Source of the DNA: Telmatactis stephensoni
Taxonomy: Eukaryota > Cnidaria > Anthozoa > Actiniaria > Isophelliidae
Direction of reading: 5' to 3'
Assembly: GCA_029948255.1 (NCBI GenBank)
Contig: JALIZF010001494.1
Location: forward strand, 124,001-188,000
DNA length: 64,000 nt
Position 1 is the stretch's first letter; each line of letters begins with the position of its first letter. Below are positions 33,491 through 44,800 of the stretch, piece after piece. The translations under genes and the position numbers were made by a program. Under the pieces are notes generated by a model that saw nothing but the letters and a program-made list of their open reading frames with translations, made no database searches and had not been told where the DNA came from.

Positions 33491-36400
33491 TCACGTGTTT
33501 TTAATCGATGAGATGTCGGGTGCCTTTTTTCTTCTGGTGAGCATCTTAAATGGAGAAAGTTTCTTCTTTTCAAAACTAGTATCCAAAGATGATGTCGAGG
33601 AATTTAGCGAACTTGATATAATTGGCGAAACAGTTTCCAAATGACTATCTCGAGAAGCTTCCTTAATATCAGGAGAGCTTTCCCCAATTTTCTTTTTCCT
33701 GACTCCAAAAGGCTTATGTGACCGATGCTTGATTTCTTTCACTGGCTTCACAACTTTAGACGTTTCTATTCCGATGTGTTGATCCTCCGAAGCAAACGTA
33801 ATATTTCTTTTCCCTTCGGATAAATTATCCATGCTTTGGCTCTTAGATGGCTTCTTTTGACCTTTGGTTGCTTTTTTTGGTTTTCTAATTGCTTTTCTTC
33901 GTAAAATTTCGTTACTTTTAAAGTTGTTATTTACTGCTATAGCAGTTCCATTAGTGTGTGGTTCTACTATTACATCTTGATGGTCCGCGTTGGTATGATT
34001 TCCATGATCAACATGAACAACACCATTTTCCAATACCACTTCAGCTTCCGGGACTGGAATGTCAGCGTCAAAACGACTCCCTGAATCAAGAATCTCTTTA
34101 TTATCATCAAGAACAGCCTTTTCTTCAGTTCTTACTTCATCTTTTGGCGGTAAAACCTCTTCATCTACATGCTCAACCAAAGCGTCCTGCTTCTTGTCAT
34201 TACTCTCGGGCGTGGCATACTTTCTAGCAGATTTTGGGGTTTTGTTGACACCCTCATAGTCCAGAACCATCCAACTACCTGTGTTTTCTAGTTTGAGCTC
34301 AACTTTTAAATCCTCGTCGTTTTCACTGTCAATCTTGGATTCCCTATCGTCAAAGTCTTCTTGGACGTTCTCTAAAGCGGTTCTCTCTGTTACTGCGATG
34401 CTATCAAAACTGTCATTAACCGCAGCGTCGGGCTCGTCTCTGTCGGATTCATTCTTTTCACTGTTCATGCTGTTCTTTATTCTGTGTTCTTTAGTCTTGC
34501 TGTTATCTTCGAGTGTTTTGGAGGCTTTATCATTTTCTTTCTTGTTGATCTTATCAAGAGTGAAACCTGTTTCGGAGTTAGTGGAGGGTAGCTTTCGTCG
34601 CTTGGTTTTGACACTGCCTATTTCACTTCCACTGGAAGAGGCTCTCGACCTTGTACATGAATCCATTGCATTTGAGCGTCGAAGTGGTTTCCTTTGTTTA
34701 CCTTCAGTTTTATCCAAGCTGGATTTCTTCAATTGTATTGCACCAGCCTCCTTATTTTTATCTCTCAATGAGCCGTTCATCGTTTTGCGTTCTAAAGAGG
34801 CATTTGATGCAGTTCTCGCAGCTGAAGCAGATTGACTTCTAGTTCTAACGCCATCTGTCGATGTCACTTTTCCTCCTTGGCTTTCCAAACTTGATGTCCA
34901 TGAGCTAGGTCTTTTGGTCGAAGTGTTATTCCTGGGAAGAGAGCTTGACGATCTCTGTTGTTCAGATCCAGTTTTTGCGATTGGCAAGTTTTGGACCTGG
35001 ATGAAGTCGATGCAGAACTGGACGATGAACCACTTCTGCTTGATGCTTTCTTTGGACTGCGTTCCAAGGTGTCATAGCTTGTCTCTAAACTCTCCAGTTT
35101 CGCAGCAATTTCTTGTCTTCTTCTTGCTCTTGCACTACGTGTTCGCTCAAGACCTGAGGGTGGTCGACCATCAATTTTCACAGCTATCAATGGATGAAAT
35201 ACTCTCACTGTTGCTGCTTTCACGAGATAAGCTTGCTTTGGAATTCTCGGGAAGTTTTCGTGCTTTTGGAACATTAGGTTTTTTGAACGGCCCAACTGAG
35301 TCATAACTTTTTGAATTCGATAATGCTTCTAAGCCTTTGGTTTTAATTTCGCTGCTTCTTAAGTTCTTTTGTGATTGGTCACTTTTATCTGCAGTATTCG
35401 GCAAACTTGTTTCAATGGGCGGCTTCTCACTTTTGCCAGTATTGGTTGATACATTGATTTCTGACTGAGCTTTTTTGATTGATTGTTTGGGATCATTCTT
35501 TGGTAGCGACGATTGGTTTTCTGACGCGCTTATAGTTCGATTGGAAACGGACTTGCCTTTAGATCCATTTAACGAAAAAGGACTTTCTTGAATGCTAGCG
35601 CTTTTGGACCTAGAAAAAGAGATGTTATTTTCACTTCCAAATCTTCTCTGAAGTATTGCAAGTGATTCTTGTGATATCTGTCGATGCAGCTTCTCAGCGT
35701 TTCTTCCAGATGTTGATGGGTTCTTTACAGTGTCGAGTTGGTCTAAAGACTTTGAAGCACCCAAAGGAGGTTTAGCATATTCTTTGCGAGAAGCATCCTT
35801 TGCATTAGGTTGTTTGGGAAGCCTTCGTCGAGACGTTTGTTTAGTTTCAGCCTTGGTGAGGTGGTTGGATGAAGTGGAATTGGAGGTTTGAGTTTCTAAT
35901 GGATCTTTCAGCTTTCTTCCGAGTTCATTCAATTTATCAGAGGAGATTTTAGTTTCTAATGGATCTTTCATTTTTCTTTCGAGTTCATTCAGTTTATCAG
36001 ATTCCAGACTTTTTGGAACTAAAGCAGGATCTTCTTGTTTCTTGGCGCTTTCTTCCTCATCCAACAATTTCTCGGTGGTCTGAACATGCGCTGGTCTTCT
36101 TCCTCGCGATGGTGTTACCACTTTAGTAAATGCACTTGTTTTAACTTCTGGGGAAGTACTTTCTTTCTGACTAACTCTTGTTTCTACTCCAAAAGATTTT
36201 AAATCGTTATCCAACTCCTCTTCTTCCGAGCTATCTAACATATAATCAATAGTGGTACAGAGATCTTTAACTTCTTTGTTTGTCTGTCTTTTTTCGGAGA
36301 CCTTTTGGTCAACATCATCAGTAACTGGATCCACATCTTCTAGAGATTCCATAAGGTCGTCCAGAGTGTTCGACAGCTCATCGATTTCTTCGATGATTGC

Positions 36401-37026
36401 GATATCGGGGGAAATCACAGTTCTTGGTGATCTGGTATCAGAAGCACTCGATACCATTTGTCTTGGTGTGGCGGTGTTTGAATTTTTGTCACTGTGGGTT
36501 ACACCGACTTGTTCCAATGGGTCTTCCATTTCTAAATCCCATTCATCAGTATCGAGATTTAGTGGAACACTTTTTGAGAAACGTTTATCCAAAGGAGTTT
36601 CCTTCTTTGAGTTTCTATTCCCAGCCTGTCGTAGTGGCGTTACTTGCGGCTCGTCCTGTGTGACACTTGTCGTTGACTCTGTCTTAGAAGAACGATTTCT
36701 TGAAGCTTGTGGAGTCTTCGTGTCTAAGGAAATTTGCTTTTTGGAGGAGCTTATAGGATTTTGCAATGGTGTTGTTTGGTCTTCTAGCGAATGACTAGTC
36801 GAACCTGTCCTGGATGGAAGGGTTTTTGGAGTTTCAGTGTTTGACGAGCCACGTCGAGGTGTAGATTTGATTGTGGAAATCTGGACCGAAGAACCAGACA
36901 TAAGTAACCTGCAACACAAGAAATATATCTTCCTTCAATTTCTATTAACGATGAATGCTACTTCGTCTGAATTATTTCAGGGAAAGGGTATGTTTTCAGT
37001 ATATCTTCCTAATAATGACCTTTGTC

Positions 37027-37061
<35 letters not shown>

Positions 37062-40000
37062 ACGACAACTACGGAGGTTAGGAAAAATTGGGTCGACTGA
37101 AAGGCAACGGTTTTCGCTGTTACCGAAAACGGTCCGGCTAGAGTCGTTTTCGTATGAGTGGGAAACTTACCGCGCCGTACCGTGACCGTGTCAGTGCCGT
37201 AATGTCTATAAAAACATTCGAAATTCATGCCGTAACCGTATCGTATCGTAACCGTACAGTGTTCCCACTCATACGAAAACGACTCTATTAGGAATACTGA
37301 ATAAGCTTAATGAAGTGTAATGAATACAGTATCTTACCCTAAGTGTTTATTGAGTATTGAAAGAGGCTCCCTCACGTTCTTTTCTGCAGGAAATATCAGA
37401 AAGCTTCCGACCTTAAATACATCAATAAGAATTGATCAACATCTTGATGACACTCCGGCTAGGTAAGGAAATCTACTAGGTTATTAAATAATAGAAAATC
37501 TGAAGACAATCATAGCGGGATACCATACGTTATGGAGAATAGTAAGGAATCAGCTTCTTGGTCCGATGATTTTGAAAGGGTCAATGTTTGTAAAAAAAGC
37601 TATACAGCTATTTCAAAAAGGTTGTCTTTGGTTTTGTTAACAGATTGCATGCATGAATATTGAAGACTGAAATGCACTGTGGATGTGAAATTTTCGTTAT
37701 TTTTCATTCCTAAAATACACAAGAACCCGGCTAACACGAACCCTTTTTAACTCAAAAACCTCGCTATCTCCAACACAAACCCATTTCTCTTAAGTTATTT
37801 TTCCAGTCCATTACTATCAGTTAAATCTCGAACCCCCACTATCTCGAACAATATTTAGCCTTCCCTGCGAGTTCGAGTAAACGAAGTTCTACTGTACAAG
37901 TTTGGCAAAATGGCGAGGTTTTGAAAAAGTCACGAGGTTCGAACAGAGAGGACTGAAAACAGAGTCAATGTTGTACATTTACACATTGCCCAAAATGCTT
38001 TCCGCTCTTGGAATGCCACATGTAATATGCAACATAACCAAGGACAGTTGACCTTTTTTTCTGAAATACAGTAGAAGCCCGTTAACTCGAACTCCCTGGG
38101 GAGGCTAAATATTGTTCGAGATAGCGGGGTCTCGAGATAACTGATAGTAATTGACTGGAAAAACGACTTAAGGGAAATGGGTTTATGTTCGAGATACCGA
38201 GGTTTTCGAGTTATCGGGGTTCTAGTCTAAATGTATAAAGACATCATTGTAAAATTACCTCAATCCATCCACTGGCAAGCATAAACATTTTGGCATTTCG
38301 AACGGTCCACACATGCTTTTTAAATTTAACACGACTTTTGAAGATGCGGCGGAACTTATCCTCTTTTGGATTACGTTGAATTCTCCTATAAAGCAATATC
38401 ACATTCTGTGTAAGTTATGCAAGATTAAGCAATTTGTTCAGTATAGTTATGAGCTTGCGCGCGAGTGGGAGTTTCCTGGAATACTGTAGTATCTTACGCA
38501 GCCGCTCTTAGGGTCGTTACGTGAAACATTGTGTTGCGTTGCGTAACGACCGTAGCAGCGGCTGCGGAGGCAACACTGGCCGAGTTGCTATTCAATTTGT
38601 TCGAATTTTTTGTTGCAAAATAGGACATCATTGCCTTGGAGTCTTTACTACAGATTACTACTTTTACTCAGCTATAGATTACATCGAGTTGTTTCCACCA
38701 GAATTAAATGAGGTGTTACCGAGATGTGCGCTTATCTCATGCTAGGTTCACACTAGTCCGGGTAATTTTGAAAACGCATCTTGTTTCTCCGTTTTCGCAC
38801 CTTTGACAAAAGAATAACGCTGTTTTACTGTGGACGACTGGCCTAACTAAAAAAAAACCTTTTGCAGAAAGGGTTAGGGCTTATTTATGTGCGCATGTTT
38901 GAGGAAAAAAGTGCGCATTATGTCAGCTAGCCTGTGGACGGGCTCTAGAGAGGTAGGGCTCTAGGGAGGGAGGGGAGGGGAGTGGAAGGGGGAAAGAGAG
39001 AAGGGGTTTGGGCAGGGAAAAGGGTAGGGAGAGGCTCGCCCTCCCCTTTTCCCCCTCCACGAGTCCCTTCCCCTCCCCTCCCTCCCCAGAGCCTGTTCAC
39101 ACTCATGACATGACAACGGTCACGGTAACGTCACGAAAACTTTAAAAACGGGAAACATGGCAACAATCTGACACGGTTACGACATCACACGGTTAGTGTG
39201 TTGGAGCACATTTCATATGAATGGGAAACTGCACTGCACGACTTTCACTGTAATTATTCTCAATCTACTGTTACCAAAACTCTGAATCCTGGTTTTCTGT
39301 GCCGTCTGGTCGTATGAGCGTTTGCCACTCGTTCGAAAACAGCTCAAGTAGAGCGCTTTTCACAGTCATATACAAGCAAAAGGCAATCATACCTGAACAT
39401 ACTGATAAGAAATCTTATCGATGCTTCAGCCCTTTCCTTGGACAATGTTTCGGTCAAGTTTTGCATAACACGTTCCATCTCCTTCTTGGCAAGAGCTGGT
39501 GACTTTCGCCATTCTCCTTCCAGGGCATAGTTTCGCTATAAAGAAACAAGTGAACGAATGAATAAATGAAATTTTGAAAAAGAAAAAAAAAAGGATCGAA
39601 AGGAAGAAAGACGTTAAAAAGAAAAGAGAAAAAAAGCCTACTATACTGCTAAGAAGAGTGGCAAACAAATAACCACTGATCGATTGTGTAATTTCATTTT
39701 ATTAGCTCAAACAAGGTAGAAAAAACTATAAATCACGTGCGAGACCCATGAAATATAAAAATAAATATTACGAGCAAAACACCAAATATGGATGACTGGT
39801 TTTCTATAGTTTCATCACTGTTCAGTATTTGTTTTAAGTTTTGGAAAGGTTGACAAAAATGTAGTTATAGTACTACAGGTATTTATAACTAAATCTTAAA
39901 AAACTCATTAATAATTCATAAGGCAAACACAATGAAAATCGCCACCGTGACGAGTGTCTTTATATCTGATAAAGATTCGGCCTAATTTACATCAACTTTA

Positions 40001-40757
40001 ACCTCGATTTTCTCCAAGATAAATGAAGATATTTTTGATTTTCTTTTAGAGAATAACTCTAATATGTGTTGGGAGTTTTTTAAGCCGTATAAAGAACGAG
40101 AGAGAGTGTTTTATCGGTATAAAGATCCTCGCCTACGGCTCGGATCTTTATATCCGATAAAACACTCTCTCTCGTTCTTTATACTATACATAAAACCACC
40201 CAGTCTTTGTCAAGCATAGTATGATTGTAAGCATCCATCAGAGTATTCTCTAGGATACCAACACGGTGTACCACGACTCGATGAACACAAGAACATAAGG
40301 AATGTGGTTGATATTGGACCAACGATGTTAAATGATGTTAGACTAATGATGTGAGGTTTATTTGGGTGAACAAAAGCCGTGTTATTTGAAATCGATTCGA
40401 AACGTTTGCGTTCCCTTTTTTTTTTGTTTTTTTTTGTTTGACAGTCACATGTGATGTAGCTAATAATTCCACACCAATCATTTTTTGGTTTCAATTTGTT
40501 GTATCTTATTCTTTGTGATATATGAAAGTTATATTATTTAAATGTAAATGCATTAATAAATCACTTACAGGCAGACTAAGTTGCTGTTTAGAGGTCTCAA
40601 CTTTTACGGAATCCTCTTCCGTATCTTGAGGCTCATTCTTCGTCTTCTTGAGATCAGCTATGAAGGTTTTCTGATAAATAGGAGAAGAGAAGTCTTTCTT
40701 GACGGGACTATCAGTTGATTCTCCATCCAACAAGGAAAACTGTTCCAAAAGACGAAT
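33491..40757 (-). CDS. PUB-domain protein with giant disordered C-terminus (5' end uncertain)
   Basis: Exons: 40757-40569, 39535-39393, 38385-38259, 37411-37338, 36908-33491; all GT-AG and in phase. Exons 2-4 make a full PUB domain: helix KKEMERVMQNL, ERAEASIRFLISMFRRI, the hallmark RNPKEDKFRRI followed by KSRVKFKKHV, ML.SGWIEVG, and FLIFPAEKNVREPL. PUB domains bind the C-terminal tail of p97/VCP (established for PNGase and HOIP), so a role in a p97 or ubiquitin pathway is inferred. The 3.4-kb last exon is Ser/Thr/Lys-rich and disordered, with a tandem repeat KLNELERKMKDPLET / KLNELGRKLKDPLET. Two 1-bp frame breaks (T-runs at 35175-35178 and 34989-34992) cancel out. No initiator ATG exon was found; exon 9 of the MICAL gene could splice in frame into 40757. 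Confidence 0.65.
37026..37062. repeat. (CAA)n microsatellite
   Basis: Twelve CAA units in the intron before the last PUB exon. Confidence 0.95.
37140..37286. mobile_element. 147-bp foldback element, family Y, best copy
   Basis: AGAGTCGTTTTCGTATGAGT and its complement ending ACGACTCT form 26-bp arms. The interior has GTCAGTGCCGTAATGTCTAT. Diverged copies lie at 726 and 5609. Confidence 0.8.
37722..37894. mobile_element. pogo/Tigger-like MITE, copy 1
   Basis: About 170 bp with ends AAGAACCCGGCTAACACGAA and TTCGAGTAAACGAAGTTCT. It is rich in CTCGAA/TTCGAG steps. Inverted relative to 38068-38232. Confidence 0.6.
38068..38232. mobile_element. pogo/Tigger-like MITE, copy 2 (inverted)
   Basis: ACAGTAGAAGCCCGTTAACT ... 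GTTATCGGGGTTCT is the reverse-oriented counterpart of 37722-37894. It ends 27 bp from a PUB exon. Confidence 0.6.
38497..38571. repeat. 75-bp imperfect hairpin
   Basis: CGCAGCCGCT and GGTCGTTACG are mirrored by CGTAACGACC and AGCGGCTGCG around a 20-nt loop. Confidence 0.6.
38932..39098. repeat. purine/pyrimidine foldback, family F
   Basis: GGGAGGGAGGGGAGGGGAG is followed by CCCTTCCCCTCCCCTCCC. Ends are CTAGCCTGTGGACGGGCTCT and AGAGCCTGTTCACA. Confidence 0.6.
39890..40183. mobile_element. foldback family H, intact copy
   Basis: AACTCATTAATAATTCATAA ... ends in a 96-bp hairpin (40088-40183) with arms TATAAAGAACGAGAGAGAGT / complement. The second copy is at 9640-10122. Confidence 0.65.
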
Positions 40758-41557
40758 CTGGAGAACAAAGAAAGTTGGAATTGAATTTAGTTATTTCAAA
40801 ATTAGACGTTTGTCCCATGAAGCTTTGCGCGCATTAACGACCGGAAAGGCGTCTGCGTATGAGACTCGTTTTGGTGGTCCGACTAATACAAAACAGACTA
40901 GATTTTATTTTTGTTGCCCTGATTCAATTATAATTTAATTCAATTGTTTGTTTATCCACTTTTCAAATGAATAACGACCCAGGATAACTCCAGATGCTGT
41001 CTAGCATTTTGTTGGCTTTCTCCTAAAATAAACACACCATTCATCTACAACCAATCAAAGTCAATTCCTTAAATACGTGGTGACGAGGATGTTGACCTTT
41101 TACGTGAATATCATACTTTAAATTTCCTTTGTTGAAGCTCATACGGATTGAAGTCTTTGAAAACACACACTCTTTATTGAGAAGTCCTTTGGCATGTTTC
41201 CCACAGGATCAACGGGGTTAAATTCGGCGAAATTTGCAACGTGATATGTTAACACGTGGGATTTACCACTGATACGTAGTATGTATAACAAGCACAGGCA
41301 TATTTTATTATGTGTATTTATAGAAAAGAGTCAAAAAGTCTAGAGATGATGCGGAAGGAATGTCCCAGTATTCTGAACAGACGTTCGGAGATGGTGATGT
41401 TTAACTTGAAGCTGACAGAGTCGTCCACTTTGGAATACTACCGGCGTATTTTAGGCTTCCGCCCTCTTTTTATCGGCCATTCAACCGTCGGAATTTCTGA
41501 TTCATTTGATTGAAGGAGGCAACCCCTTGAAAGTTATTTTGGGCTTGAATCATAAAA

Positions 41558-41731
41558 ATGCCGAACGAAATAAGAGCTGATGAGGAATTACGATTCCAAA
41601 ATAGAAAACAACTACAGGCAGATATTTCTTTGAAAACATTGAACGTGATAATTTTAGAGGTCAAAAATTCTGATGACGCTTTTCTCAAAACGCGCAAAGC
41701 TAAATGGGAATTGGAATCTGACAAAGTATGA
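41558..41731 (+). CDS. small ORF, 57 aa, unknown
   Basis: ATG to TGA on the plus strand, between the MICAL and PUB exons and antisense to them. The predicted peptide is charged and helix-prone (RADEELRFQNRKQLQ, KTRKAKWELESDK). A possible donor GTATGA overlaps the stop, so it could be a first exon. No family recognised. Confidence 0.3.
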   Translation: MPNEIRADEELRFQNRKQLQADISLKTLNVIILEVKNSDDAFLKTRKAKWELESDKV

Positions 41732-41888
41732 AAAATGATGACAGACTCAAGTACGATGACCAATGCATTGATAACTGAGTATGATGAACGATGAAAAAAT
41801 GTAAGGAATGATGGATGATTACATCACAAAATGTATCACAGTATTGGCATTTATTTATATTCCTATTTTGTTCCTTTCTATACATTTA

Positions 41889-44800
41889 CTATAAATACGA
41901 ACAACAGATATGATACAACGCAGCTCCTATGGCTGCTCCAACTACTCCAGCTAATAAATGAGTATTACCTACCAGTTTTCTACACAAGAATCTAATAACT
42001 GCGAAAACCTTCATTATTATAAATAAAAGGAAATAGAATAAGTTAAACCGGACCTTTTCCATCTCATGCTGACGAGACACCGCCATGGCTTGGTTGTTGA
42101 TGAGGTTCGGGTCAGTTTTACCTTCCACGAAGGCGATGGCAGTTGGTTGCCATGACGACATCGGCTCTCCTGTACTTCCATCGTCGGTTTCATCTGCATT
42201 AGTAGCTTTCTGTTGTAGCAATATTCTTTGGGCAATTTCGACTAGTGTTGGTTTGCTCTCGGCATTGTCAACTCTAAAATGAATATATTTTCAGATTAGA
42301 ATCAATTGCCGAAAAAGGCTGCACGTAACCCCGAAGGACGGAGACTGTGCCTAGGTCTGGATGGGGTTTGTAAGGTTCTTCTTATAGAGGGAGGTGGGGT
42401 TTATTTGAAGAATGTTTTACTCAATTTTGTTGGTTGTCAATTTTTTTAAGGTCGTTAGTCGGTTAACCTCATTCCACACCCTGTAGAAAGAGGAAGTGGT
42501 CTGGAGTTGTGACCCCCACCCCTCCCCCTTAAAAGCGTTTTCTAACAAAAACACATTCTACATTCTTCCACAGTATTCCATATCATGACCTTACTGTGCG
42601 TACTTTATTTGTGCTCACGCATATTGCCACGTTCCAGAGACAGTTGGATTCACCGTGTATTCGCACTATACAACAGATTTCGTGTAAGTGGCCTTGGGAA
42701 ACGGACTTGCGGTCTTGCCACGTTACCGTACGGAAAACACGCCCAACAAGGAAATGAGAGTGCGGTTACGATATCCTTTCTCACTGACTCACAGTGCTGG
42801 AATTCCTCTTAAGTGCGCCACGCGCCGAATTTGTCGCATTCAAGACCATATGTTTGTTAGGTCAGCCCAACGTCACTCGATTGTTTGATGAACATTGTGT
42901 TTTCACTGTGGGGGCAAGTTGGACCGTCCAAACACATTTATTGTTGAACGCTTTAAAATAATCAAAACAGACAAACAAACAAACAAATGAATACATAAAT
43001 GAACAAAATCGGTGCGCGGCGTGTTCTAGTGAACTCGTCACTAGTTTACCTGTCATTAGGTGCTCGTAGTGGTGTACCATCCTTTGACGTCATTCGTCTT
43101 CCACTCAAACTGTCGTATTTAGTAATAGCATCCTTGACACGACCAATGTTTCTTGAATACTAAAGAGAAACACACACACACACATGAATCATACAAAACA
43201 ATTCCCTGATAAACGAAGTCAACTAGTCTTGTCACAGGTCAACAACACTTTCTATTAGAAAGTGAAGCAAGCGTCATTTAACGAGCGAGAGAAGCAAGAA
43301 CAGAGAAAACGGACTAAAAGTCTATAAGTGATCATGTGAAATGGCTTGCGTATCGAAATTTGTACACGTAATTGTTTGTTTGTTTGTTTCATGTTTATTG
43401 GGGCCCACAGTAATTGGTTAACCGTTGTGGGTTACCCGCCCCTAGGGGGTAAAGTTTAATAAATAAAATAAATAAGAAAGCGAACGCGTGCGCGGTCATA
43501 AATTGTGATGTCTTGTGGCAATTCGATATTGTTTCGTTCAAAGTTCTTTGTTCTTGGCTATTGTTCTATTATCGTCATGCCTCAGGTGCCCTGTAACACC
43601 AAGAAAGAGCCAAAGCCCCATGGAACCACCCACCCTCTTTTCTAAATCCAACCATGCTCTTCATACAACTTTTCAGAGACTTTAGAAATCAAAAATTTCC
43701 TACCCCCCCACCCCCTCCACGACAAACTAACCACGATCAATTTGTCTTACCCAAGGACGTTCTTTGGTGTTTAACCCTTGTTTTTGGTCATTAATAAGAA
43801 GCGGTGTAGCTATAGCCATTAATCCTGCTATACGCATTGCAGAGGAGATGTTGTGAAGGTTATGAGCCTTGTCAGGGTCGTTCTCTTTCTGGTGATCAGG
43901 ACTCATGTTTGACAACGCTGGAACAGCTCCTTTAGCACATGGTGACATCCTGTGGACAGGAGAAAAAATAGTAAATATCGTTGTTTTTGTTTACTATGCA
44001 TCGAGACAAGTACAATGTTTACTGGTTTTGGTTTTTAAGATGCTTAGTCAAGTCCGAGTCGATCATCACTGCCACGTCCCACACTCATTTCCGAAGTACT
44101 GTTTTTTGTTTTTTTTTCTGGTAAAAATTCTACCACAATTAGTGAAAGATAAACTAATTGAATGTCGTACAGCTGTATAATATTGATCTACTAATATCTG
44201 AATGAACGTTTGAGTGAGCGAGTGAGTGACACATTTGCATATTCATGACGCTCAAGATTTTGTCGCGTTTCCACGCTTCGTATATAGTCAATTGAAGAAA
44301 CGTTGTCGGGTCTAAAAACATAGAACATAGAAGCTGAGACCGAAATGGTACTTGGGAAGTCAATAATAATATTCTGATTTATTCATTTACGCTTTGCCTT
44401 CAATGCAAAATGCCAAAAGCGTGTTCAGGACCTGGGTTGGCGGGCCGTTTGGCTACGATTTTTATCGGTTGCAGCGTAAATGAATAAATCAGAATATAAA
44501 TATTGACTCCCATGCACCATTTCGGTCTCAGCTTCTATATTTTTAAACAAAACGTTTCTTCAATTGACTATACCCACGAGTTAGCCCGCTTCATATATCC
44601 ACTAGTTAATAGTAAGTTTCCATTTGCTAGAGTCCGCTGAGCTTCTTGACAAAAGGCGCATTTATGCAGGGTTAGCCTCCTTGTGAAGAAAGACTCATGG
44701 CATTAAAACCAATTTAAACTCTTTTTTGCTTTTTTCGCTGGTATTTTCGAATAATTTACCTTGACTCGAGTGTAGCCCTGCGCCAGTGCGTCTGTTGTCT

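Noticed and set aside
34281..34835. 184-codon plus-strand frame rich in Ser/Leu
   Set aside because: Antisense shadow of the Ser/Lys-rich PUB last exon.
37381..37480. Plus-strand exon-like stretch between CTGCAG and GGTAAGG
   Set aside because: The minus strand carries the conserved end of the PUB domain here; the plus signals are coincidental.
40985..41030. Candidate PUB first exon reading EKANKMLDSIWSYPG
   Set aside because: It has a good acceptor but no acceptable donor (only GTCGTT) and no in-frame join that could be defended.
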